Positions 45,425 through 56,960 of a stretch of DNA of 64,000 nt are shown here, piece by piece (the first letter of the stretch is position 1; each line of letters begins with the position of its first letter). Made by a program: the position numbers and the translations under genes. The notes beneath the pieces were generated by a model that was not told the DNA's origin, made no database searches, and saw only the letters and a list, made by a program, of their open reading frames with translations. The DNA comes from Trichopria drosophilae (lineage: Eukaryota > Arthropoda > Insecta > Hymenoptera > Diapriidae): assembly GCA_030407085.1 (NCBI GenBank), contig CM059583.1, positions 84,422,501-84,486,500 of the forward strand. Reading direction: 5' to 3'.

Positions 45425-45938
45425 CATGTTTGATAAAAGTTTATATAGAATTAATTATTCATGCAATAAAATTATCTGTGCTCCGTTAACAGGTAATAAC
45501 AATCGTTACATATTGGAAAATATTGAATTTTCTTTGTCAATGTATCGTCGTTTATTAGTCTTTATTTAGATTGTTTTTGAATATTACTCGTTAATACCAA
45601 ACGTACAAAATTACTTATTTCAATGACAAATGGTGTGTGAAAAAGTAATATTTTTCCAGATAATATTCAAATTCGTAATTGTCGTTAAGTGTTTGCCAAT
45701 TTATCGTTTGTTCTCAGTCTTTCGTTTAACTTTGTAAAATACAATATTGTTTGATTTCATGACTGGTCAATGAAAAAAAAAGATATTTTGCCGAAAAATA
45801 TTGAAATTCCTAATTTAACACTAGTTTTTCCTAATTTATCGTGTTTATAAATCTTTTAGTAAATATTGTTAATATGTCTCGTTAAAAGATAAAATATTAT
45901 TTAGTTCTTTCACTACACTATTACCTTGAAATATTAGA
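45425..45938. other. AT-rich spacer
   Basis: No supported feature. Confidence 0.4.
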
Positions 45939-46712
45939 CAAATCATGCAGGCCAACTAACTTCAAGTTGTAGAATTAGCTGCCTCTAAAATATGTTATTC
46001 TCCGTGAAAAATAAAGGGACACGTATTTTTTTATTCTTCATACAAACGTTGTTTAACAAAGTTATCTGGATTTGAACTTTGAAAGGTAAAACTTTCAATA
46101 ATCACTAATGTAAAACAATATTTTTTCGGTCGTAATTATGTTTTTTAATTAAAGTAATAAATTTTGTTTCTTGGGTATTTTTGGAGGCCTTGTCTTTTTC
46201 AAAATATAGTATAACATTTTTAAAAAGCTGCAAAATTAACAAAATGAGGGGGGTGATTTACTAAAAATAAACAAATTACATTTTCTTGAAACCCCCCATT
46301 TTTCTCTCAAATTTTTACCATAAATTCTTACCAATATGATGAATAATTGCTATAAGTTTGACGCCGGCTAAACCACATTGACAGGCAGGAGAATTTTTTT
46401 TTGAGTGAATGACCCCTTATTTTATTAATTTTACAGCTTTTAAAAATTTCAAACGGATTTTTGAAGAAGACACGGCCTCCGAAAATAGCCAAAAAATTGA
46501 TTACATTAATTAGAAAAAAATTAAGAGCGAATCAATGTTGTTTTATTGCTTTTTTAAAGTTTCACCTTTCAATGTTCAAATTGAGATAACTTCGTTAAAC
46601 AAAGTTTTTATGAAAAATAAAAAAATACGTGTCCCTTTATTTTTCATGAAGAATATCATATTTTATGGATAGCTAATTCTCCAACCAGAAGTTAGTTGGC
46701 CTGCATGATTTG
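45939..46712. mobile_element. Foldback/MITE element with about 300-bp inverted arms
   Basis: The ends 'caaatcatgcaggcc' (45939) and its complement (to 46712) are exact. The arms are imperfect inverses over about 300 bases ('aaataaagggacacgtattt' near 46009 against 46628, 'ggaggccttgtctt' near 46183 against 'gacacggcctcc' near 46468). The centre is non-coding. The terminal motif 'ggccaactaacttc' resembles 'ggccggctaacttcac' found at the edge of the satellite. Confidence 0.88.
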
Positions 46713-46979
46713 AAATGGATTCCGCTAGAAATTCTTTCCTGTATCTCTTTAAAGATGTATAGAATCTTTGAGTTCGATTTTTTTTTTAATAAATTTGTAA
46801 AATGGGATTATTTTTGTATTTAAATATATTGCCATGCATTCCAAAATTTTAATACATTTCAATATTTGTGAATACTTTTCTAAGTTTAATAAGCGGCTTC
46901 AAAAGCATTGTAATGTATTCACCATTTTTAATACATTTCAATACATTTCCGATTGCTGGGACGCTAAGATTACGTGGAA

Positions 46980-47400
46980 AAATGCCAACCACCTCCGTGA
47001 AGTTAACCGGCCATTGTAACGAAATCGATCGAAAATAGCGCGAATCGTTTGCGATTCGTTTGCGAATGATTGCGATTACCGATTTTTCGTTTGCGACTTC
47101 GTCGTTTTTGAGTTGTTTGCAAAAAACGACATGGCCGGCTAACTTCACGTTAGCATTTTTGAAAACGCAATCACTCGGCAACCAATCGACCAATTTCGCC
47201 CACATTAGGCTTGATCGTTTGCGATTCGTTTGCAAATTATGAATTAAAAGTGCTTTTTCCGATAACTTGTAAAATAAAAAAAAATAAATTATGCTTGAAT
47301 TGAGAAAATATAGCAATCTCCTGAATATCACAATAAATAATGCGAAAATAAACGAATTATCGAATGTTACTCGACATGGCCGGCTAACTTCACGTTCGCT
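46980..47400. repeat. Left junction of the satellite: degenerate monomer pieces and a shared motif
   Basis: 'tcgtttgcgattcgtttgcg' at 47046 and a variant at 47217 match the satellite core but sit in non-repeated sequence. 'acatggccggctaacttcac' occurs directly at 47129 and 47378 and, inverted ('gtgaagttaaccggccat'), at about 46997. From about 47293 the sequence is recognisably satellite. A 160-codon minus-strand frame (46849-47331) crosses this junction and is not supported as a gene. Confidence 0.7.
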
Positions 47401-49193
47401 TCAAAATCCTTAAAAGTTTGCGATTTTTTTGCCATTGGTCTCAAACGTTTGCGAATTGAGAAAATATAACAATCCTTCGAATATCATAATAAATAAGGCG
47501 AAAATAAACGAATTATCCAAAGTTACTAGATCCAGCCCGCCTCGATATACAAAATCATTTAAAAGGTTTGCGATTTTTTGCAAACGGTCTCAAACGTTTG
47601 CGATTCGTTTGCGAATTGAGAAAATATAGCAATCTCCCGAATATCATAATAAATAATGCGAAAATAAACGAATTATCCAAAGTTACTAGATCCAGCCCGC
47701 CTCGATATACAAAATCCTTTAAAAGGTTTGCGATTTTTTGCAATCGGTCTCAAACGTTTGCGATTCGTTTGCGAATTGAGAAAATATAGCAATCTCCCGA
47801 ATATCATAATAAATAATGCAAAAATAAACGAATTATCCAAAGTTACTAGATCCAGCGCGTCTCGATGTACAAAATCCTTTAAAAGGTTTGCGATTTTTTT
47901 GCAATCTTACTCAAACGTTTGCGATTCGTTTGCGAATTGAGAAAATATAGCAGTCTCCTGAATATCATAATAAATAATGCGAAAATAAAAAAATTATCCA
48001 AAGTTACTAGATCCAGCGCGTCTCGATGTACAAAATCCTTTAAAAGGTTTGCGATTTTTTTGCAATCTTTCTCAAACGTTTGCAATTCGTTTGCGAATTG
48101 AGAAAATATAACAATCCTTCGAATATCATAATAAATAAGGCGAAAATAAACGAATTATCCAAAGTTACTAGATCCAGCCGGCCTCGATATTCAAAATCCT
48201 TTAAAAGGTTTGCGATTTATTGCAATCGGTCTCAAACGTTAGCGAATTGAGAAAATATTGCAATCTCCCGAATATCATAATAAATAATGCGAAAATAAAC
48301 GAATTATCCAAAGTTACTAGATCCAGCCCGCCTCGATATTCAAAATCCTTTAAAAGGTTTGCACTTATTTATAATCGCTCTCAAACGTTTGCGATTCGTT
48401 TGCGAATTGAGAAAATATAACAATCCTTCCAATATCATAATAAATAAGGCGAAAATAAACGAATTATTGAAAGTTACTAGATCCAGCCAGTCTCGATATA
48501 CAAAATCCTTTAATAGGTTTGTGATTTTTTTTGCAATCGGTCTCAAACGTTTGCGATTCGTTTGCGAATTGAGAAAATATAGCAATCTCCCGAATATCAT
48601 AATAAATAATGCGAAAATAAACGAATTATCCAAAGTTACTAGATCCAGCCAGCCTCGATATACAAAATCCTTTAGAAGGTTTGCGATTTTTTTGCAATCG
48701 GACTCAAACGTTTGCGATTCGTTTGCGAATTGAGAAAATATAGCAATCTCTCGAATATCATAATAAATAATGCGAAAATAAACGAATTATCGAAAGTTAC
48801 TAGATCCAGCCGCCTCGATATACAAATTCCTTCAAAGGTTTTTCGATTTTTTTGCAATCGGTCTCAAACGTTTGCGATTCGTTTGCGAATTGAGAAAATA
48901 TATCAATCTCTCGAATATCGTAATAAATAATGCGAAAATAAACGAATTATCGAAAGTTACTAGATCCAGCCCGCCTCGATATACAAATTCCTTTAAAGGT
49001 TTTGCGATTTTTTTGCAATCGGTCTCAAACGTTTGCGATTCATTTGCGAATTGAGAAAATATAGCAATCTCCCGAATATCATACTAAATAATGCGAAAAT
49101 AAACGAATTATCGAAAGTAACTAGATCCAGCCCGCCTCGATATACAAATTCCTTTTAACGGTTTGCGATTTTTTTGCTATCCATCTCAAACGT

Positions 49194-50520
49194 TTGCGAT
49201 TCGTTTGCGAATTGAGAAAATATAGCAATCTCCCGAATATCATAATAAATAATGCGAAAATAAACGAATTATCGAAAGTTACTAGATCCAGCCCGCCTCG
49301 ATATACAAAATCCTTTAAAAGGTTTGCGATTTTTTTGCAATCGGTCTCAAACGTTTGCGATTCGTTTGCGATTTGAGAAAATATAGCAATCTCCCGAATA
49401 TCATAATAAATAATGCGAAAATAAACGAATTATCGAAAGTTACTAGATCCAGCCCGCCTCGATATACAAAATCCTTTAAAAGGTTTGCGATTTTTTTGCA
49501 ATCGGTCTCAAACGTTTGCGATTCGTTTGCGAATTGAGAAAATATAGCAATCTCCCGAATATCATAATAAATAATGCGAAAATAAACGAATTATCGAAAG
49601 TTACTAGATCCAGCCCGCCTCGATATACAAAATCCTTTAAAAGGTTTGCGATTTTTTTGCAATCGGTCTCAAACGTTTGCGATTCGTTTGCGAATTGAGA
49701 AAATATAGCAATCTCCCGAATATCATAATAAATAATGCGAAAATAAATGAATTATCGAAAGTTACTAGATCCAGCCCGCCTCGATATACAAAATCCTTTA
49801 AAAGGTTTGCGATTTTTTTGCAATCGGTCTCAAACGTTTGCGATTCGTTTGCGAATTGAGAAAATATAGCAATCTCCCGAATATCATAATAAATAATGCG
49901 AAAATAAACGAATTATCGAAAGTTACTAGATCCAGCCCGCCTCGATATACAAAATCCTTTAAAAGGTTTGCGATTTTTTTGCAATCGGTCTCAAACGTTT
50001 GCCATTCGTTTGCGAATTGAGAAAATATAGCAATCTCCCGAATATCATAATAAATAATGCGAAAATAAACGAATTATCGAAAGTTACTAGATCCAGCCCG
50101 CCTCGATATACAAAATCCTTTAAAAGGTTTGCGATTTTTTTGCAATCGGTCTCAAACGTTTGCGATTCGTTTGCGAATTGAGAAAATATAGCAATCTCCC
50201 GAATATCATAATAAATAATGCGAAAATAAACGAATTATCGAAAGTTACTAGATCCAGCCAGCCTCGATATACAAAATCCTTTAAAAGGTATGCGATTTTT
50301 TTGCAATCGGTCTCAAACGTTTGCGATTCGTTTGCGAATTGAGAAAATATAGCAATCTCCCGAATATCATAATAAATAATGCGAAAATAAACGAATTATC
50401 GAAAGTTACTAGATCCAGCCAGCCTCGATATACAAAATCCTTTAAAAGGTTTGCGATTTTTTTGCAATCGGTCTCAAACGTTTGCGATTCGTTTGCGAAT
50501 TGAGAAAATATAGCAATCTC
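49194..50520 (+). repeat. Homogenised block of near-identical monomers
   Basis: About eight consecutive 161-base monomers differ by only one or a few bases (for example 'aaatgaattat' in one, 'gccattcg' in another). This indicates recent local amplification or conversion within the older, more diverse array. Confidence 0.85.
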
Positions 50521-52399
50521 CCGAATATCATAATAAATAATGCGAAAATAAACGAATTATCGAAATTTACTAGATCCAGCCAGCCTCGATATACAAAATC
50601 CTAAAAAGGTATAGCGTTTTTTTGCAATCGGTCTCAAACGTTTGCGATTCGTTTGCGAATTGAGAAAATATAGCAATCTCCCGAATATCATAATAAATAA
50701 TGCGAAAATAAACGAATTATCGAAAGTTACTAGATCCAGCCCGCCTCGATGTACAAAATCCTTTAAAAGGTTTGCGATTTTTTGCAATCGGTCTCAAACG
50801 TTTACGATTCGTTTGCGAATTGAGAAAACATAGCAATCTCCCGAATATCATAATAAATAATGCGAAAATAAACGAATTATCGAAATTTACTAGATCCAGC
50901 CAGCCTCGATATACAAAATCCTTTACAAGGTTTGCGATTTTTTTGCAATCTTACTCAAACGTTTGCGATTCGTTTGCGAATTGAGAAAATATACCAATCT
51001 CCCGAATATCATAATAAATAATGCGAAGATAAACGAATTATCCAAAGTTACTAGATCCAGCGCGTCTCGATGTACAAAATCCTTTAAAAGGTTTGCGATT
51101 TTTTGGAAATCGGTCTCAAACGTTTGCGATTCGTTTGCGAATTAAGAAAATATAGCAATCTCCCGAATATCATAATAAATAATGCGAAAATAAACGAATT
51201 ATCGAAAGTTACTAGATCCAGCCCGCCTCGATATACAAAATCCTTTAAAAGGTTTGCGATTTTTTTGCAATCGGTCTCAAACGTTTGCGATTCGTTGGCG
51301 AATTGAGAAAATATAGCAATCTCCCGAATATCATAATAAATAATGCGAAAATAAACGAATTATCGAAAGTTACTAGATCCAGCCCGCCTCGATATACAAA
51401 ATCCTTTAAAAGGTTTGCGATTTTTTTGCAATCGGTCTCAAACGTTTGCGATTCGTTGGCGAATTGAGAAAATATAGCAATCTCCCGAATATCATAATAA
51501 ATAATGCGAAAATAAACGAATTATCGAAAGTTACTAGATCCAGCCCGCCTCGATATACAAAATCCTTTAAAAGGTTTGCGATTTTTTTGCAATCGGTGTC
51601 AAACGTTTGCGATTCGTTTGCGAATTTAGAAAATATAGCACGCTCCGGAATAGCATAATAAATAATGCGAAAATAAACGAATTATCGAAAGTTACTAGAT
51701 CCAGCCCGCCTCGATATACAAAATCCTTTAAAAGGTTTGCGATTTTTTTGCAATCGGTCTCAAACGTTTGCGATTCGTTTGCGAATTGAGAAAATATAGC
51801 AATCTCCCGACTATCATAATAAATAATGCGAAAATAAACGAATTATCGAAAGTTACTAGATCCAGCCCGCCTCGATATACAAAATCCTTTAAAAGGTTTG
51901 CGATTTTTTTGCAATCGGTGTCAAACGTTTGCGATTCGTTTGCGAATTGAGAAAATATAGCAATCTCCCGAATATCATAATAAATAATGCGAAAATAAAC
52001 GAATTATCGAAAGTTACTAGATCCAGCCCGCCTCGATATACAAAATCATTTAAAAGGTTTGCGATTTTTTGCAATCGGTCTCAAACGTTTGCGATTCGTT
52101 TGCGAATTGAGAAAATATAGCAATCTCCCGAATATCATAATAAATAATGCGAAAATAAACGAATTATTGAAAGTTACTAGATCCAGCCAGTCTCGATATA
52201 CAAAATCCTTTAATAGGTTTGTGATTTTTTTTGCAATCGGTCTCAAACGTTTGCGATTCGTTTGCGAATTGAGAAAATATAGCAATCTCCCGAATATCAT
52301 AATAAATAATGCGAAGATAAACGAATTATCCAAAGTTACTAGATCCAGCCCGCCTCGATATTCAAAATCCTTTAAAAGGTTTGCACTTATTTACAATCG

Positions 52400-55300
52400 G
52401 TCTCAAACGTTGGCGATTCGTTTGCGAATTGAGAAAATATAGCAATCTCCCGAATATCATAATAAATAATGCGAAAATAAACGATTTATCGAAAGTTACT
52501 AGATCCAGCCCGCCACGATATTCAAAATCCTTTAAAAGGTATGCGATTTTTTTGCAATCGGACTCAAACGTTTGCGATTCGTTTGCGAATTGAGAAAATA
52601 TAACAATCCTTCCAATATCATAATAAACAAGGGGAAAATAAACGAATTATCGAAAGTTACTAGATCCAGCCAGCCTCGATATACAAAATCCTTTAAAAGT
52701 ATGCGATTTTTTTGCAATCGGACTCAAACGTTTGCGATTCGTTTGCGAATTGAGAAAATATAGCAATCTCCCGAATATCATAATAAATAATGCGAAAATA
52801 AACGATTTATCGAAAGTTACTAGATCCAGCCCGCCACGATATACAAAATCCTTTAAAAGGTATGCGATTTTTTTGCAATCGGACTCAAACGTTTGCGATT
52901 CGTTTGCGAATTGAGAAAATATAACAATCCTTCCAATATCATAATAAACAAGGGGAAAATAAACGAATTATCGAAAGTTACTAGATCCAGCCAGCCTCGA
53001 TATACAAAATCCTTTAAAAGGTTTGCGATTTTTTGCAATCGGTCTCAAACGTTTGCGATTCGTTTGCGAATTGAGAAAATATAGCAATCTTCAGAATATA
53101 ATAATAAATAATGCGAAAATACACGAATTATCGAAATTTACTAGATCCAGCCCGCCTCGATATACAAAATCCTTTAATAGGTTTGCGACTTTTTTTGCAA
53201 TCGGACTCAAACGTTTGCGATTCGTTTGCGAATTGAGAAAATATAACAATCCTTCCAATATCATAATAAACAAGGGGAAAATAAACGAATTATCGAAATT
53301 TACTAGATCCAGCCCGCCTCGATATACAAAATCCTTTAATAGGTTTGCGATTTTTTGCAATCGGTCTCAAACGTTTGCGATTCGTTTTCGATTTGAGAAA
53401 ATATAGCAATCTCCCGAATATCATAATAAATAATGCGAAAATAAACGAATTATCGAAAGTTACTAGATCCAACCCGCTTCAGTATACAAAATCCATTAAA
53501 AGGTTTGCGATTTCTTTGCAATCGGTCTCAAACGTTTGCGATTCGTTTTCGATTGGAGAAAATATAGAAATCTCCCGAATATCATAATAAATAATGCGAA
53601 AATAAACGAATTATCGAAAGTTACTAGATCCAGCTCGCCTCGATATACAATAACCTACGAAAGCTTTGCGATCATTTTGCAATCGGTCTCAAACGTTTGC
53701 GATTCGATTGCGATTTGAGAAAATATAGCAATCTCCCGAATATCATAATAAATATTGCGAAAATAAACGAATTATCGAAAGTTACTAGATCCAGCCCGCC
53801 TCGATATACAAATACCATTAAAAGTTTGCGATTTTTTTGCAATCTGTCTCAAAAGTTTGCGATTAGTTTGCGAATTGAGAAAATATAGCATTCTCTCGAA
53901 TATCATAATAAATAATGCGAAAATAAACGAATTATCGAAAGTTACTAGATCCAACCCGCCTCAGTATACAAAATCCTTTAAAAGGTTTGCGATTTTTTTG
54001 CAATCGTTCTCAAACGTTTGCGATTCGTTTGCGAATTGAGAAAATATAGCAATCTCCCGAATATCATAATAAATAATGCGAAGATAAACGAATTATCCAA
54101 AGTTACTAGATCCAGCCCGCCTCGATATTCAAAATCCTTTAAAAGGTTTGCACTTATTTACAATCGGTCTCAAACGTTGGCGATTCGTTTGCGAATTGAG
54201 AAAATATAGCAATCTCCCGAATATCATAATAAATAATGCGAAAATAAACGATTTATCGAAAGTTACTAGATCCAGCCAGCCTCGATATACAAAATCCTTT
54301 AAAAGTATGCGATTTTTTTGCAATCGGACTCAAACGTTTGCGATTCGTTTGCGAATTGAGAAAATATAACAATCCTTCCAATATCATAATAAATAAGGGG
54401 AAAATAAACGAATTATCGAAAGTTACTAGATCCAGCCAGCCTCGATATACAAAATCCTTTAAAAGGTATGCGATTTTTTTGCAATCGGTCTCAAACGTTT
54501 GCGATTCGTTTGCGAATTGAGAAAATATAGCAATCTCCCGAATATCATAATAAATAATCCGAAAATAAACGAATTATCGATAGTTACAAGATCCAGCCCG
54601 CCTCGATATACAAAATCCTTTAAAAGGTTTGCGATTCGTTTGCGAATTGAGAAAATATAGCAATCTCCCGAATATCATAATAAATAATGCGAAAATAAAC
54701 GAATTATCGAAAGTTACTAGATCCAGCCCGCCTCGATATACAAAATCCATTAAAAGGTTTGCGATTTTTTTGCAATCGGTCTCAAACGTTTGCGATTCGT
54801 TTGCGAATTGAGAAAATATAGCAATCTCCCGAATATCATAATAAATAATGCGAAAATAAACGAATTATCGAAAGTTACTAGATCCAGCCCGCCTCGATAT
54901 ACAAAATCCATTAAAAGGTTTGCGATTTTTTTGCAATCGGTCTCAAACGTTTGCGATTCGTTTGCGAATTGAGAAAATATAGCAATCTCCCGAATATCAT
55001 AATAAATAATGCGAAAATAAACGAATTATCGAAAGTTACTAGATCCAGCCCGCCTCGATATACAAAATCCATTAAAAGGTTTGCGATTTTTTTGCAATCG
55101 GTCTCAAACGTTTGCGATTCGTTCGCGAATTGAGAAAATATAGCAATCTCCCGAATATCATAATAAATAATGCGAAAATAAACGAATTATCGAAATTTAC
55201 TAGATCCAGCCAGCCTCGATATACAAAATCCTTTAAAAGGTATGCGATTTTTTTGCAATCGGTCTCAAACGTTTGCGATTCGTTTGCGAATTGAGAAAAT

Positions 55301-56600
55301 ACAGCAATCTCCCGAATATCATAATAAATAATCCGAAAATAAACGAATTATCGAAAGTTACTAGATCCAGCCCGCCTCGATATACAAAATCCTTTAAAAG
55401 GTATGCGATTTTTTTGCAATCGGTCTCAAACGTTTGCGATTCGTTTGCGAATTGAGAAAATATAGCAATCTCCCGAATATCATAATAAATAATCCGAAAA
55501 TAAACGAATTATCGATAGTTACAAGATCCAGCCCGCCTCGATATACAAAATCCTTTAATAGGTTTGCGACATTCTTTGCAATCGCTCTCAAACGTTTGCG
55601 ATTCGTTTGCGAATTGAGAAAATATAACAATCCTTCCAATATCATAATAAACAAGGGGAAAATAAACGAATTATCGAAAGTTACTAGATCCAGCCAGCCT
55701 CGATATACAAAATCCTTTAAAAGTATGCGATTTTTTTGCAATCGGACTCAAACGTTTGCGATTCGTTTGCGAATTGAGAAAATATAGCAATCTCCCGAAT
55801 ATCATAATAAATAATGCGAAAATAAACGATTTATCGAAAGTTACTAGATCCATCCAGCCTCGATATACAAAATCCTTTAAAAGTATGCGATTTTTTTGCA
55901 ATCGGACTCAAACGTTTGCGATTCGTTTGCGAATTGAGAAAATATAACAATCCTTCCAATATCATAATAAACAAGGGGAAAATAAACGAATTATCGAATG
56001 TTACTAGATCCAGCCAGCCTCGATATACAAAATCCTTTAAAAGTATGCGATTTTTTTGCAATCGGACTCAAACGTTTGCGATTCGTTTGCGAATTGAGAA
56101 AATATAGCAATCTCCCGAATATCATAATAAATAATGCGAAAATAAACGATTTATCGAAAGTTACTAGATCCAGCCCGCCACGATATACAAAATCCTTTAA
56201 AAGGTATGCGATTTTTTTGCAATCGGACTCAAACGTTTGCGATTCGTTTGCGAATTGAGAAAATATAACAATCCTTCCAATATCATAATAAACAAGGGGA
56301 AAATAAACGAATTATCGAAAGTTACTAGATCCAGCCAGCCTCGATATACAAAATCCTTTAAAAGTATGCGATTTTTTTGCAATCGGACTCAAACGTTTGC
56401 GATTCGTTTGCGAATTGAGAAAATATAACAATCCTTCCAATATCATAATAAATAAGGGGAAAATAAACGAATTATCGAAAGTTACTAGATCCAGCCAGCC
56501 TCGATATACAAAATCCTTTAAAAGGTATGCGATTTTTTTGCAATCGGTCTCAAACGTTTGCGATTCGTTTGCGAATTGAGAAAATATAGCAATCTCCCGA
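52400..56600 (+). repeat. Array segment alternating two monomer families
   Basis: Family A has 'agcaatctcccgaatatc' and 'aataatgcg'; family B has 'aacaatccttccaatatc' and 'aa(c/t)aagggg'. They alternate or form short runs, with linked differences ('ggactcaaacg' for 'ggtctcaaacg', 'cgatttatcg' for 'cgaattatcg', 'ccgccacgatat'). This is the pattern of a higher-order repeat. Confidence 0.8.
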
Positions 56601-56799
56601 ATATCATAATAAATAATCCGAAAATAAACGAATTATCGAAAGTTACTAGATCCAGCCCGCCTCGATGTACAAAATCCTTTAAAAGGTTTGCGATTTTTTG
56701 CAATCGGTCTCAAACGTTTACGATTCGTTTGCGAATTGAGAAAACATAGCAATCTCCCGAATATCATAATAAATAATGCGCAAATAAAGGAATTATCGA

Positions 56800-56960
56800 A
56801 TGTTACTCGACATGGCCGGCTAACTTCACGTTCGCTTCAAAATCCCTTAAAAGGTTTGCGATTTTTTTGCAATCGGTCTCAAGCGTTTGCGATTCGTTTG
56901 CGAATTGTTAAAATATAACAACCTCTCGAATATCATAATAAATAAGGCGAAAATGACGAA
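56800..56960 (+). repeat. Edge-type monomer inside the array
   Basis: 'cgaatgttactcgacatggc' continuing 'cggctaacttcacgttcgct' replaces the usual 'agatccagcccgcctcg' segment. The same variant is otherwise seen only at the left edge of the array (about 47362-47406). The following monomer is also unusual ('gcgaattgttaaaatataac'). Confidence 0.85.

Noticed and set aside
47046..47068. CENP-B box in the satellite
   Set aside because: The TTCG is not followed at the required spacing by A and CGGG.
46849..47331. 160-codon minus-strand ORF
   Set aside because: It crosses the boundary between unique sequence and satellite, shows no domain, and part of it is monomer sequence.
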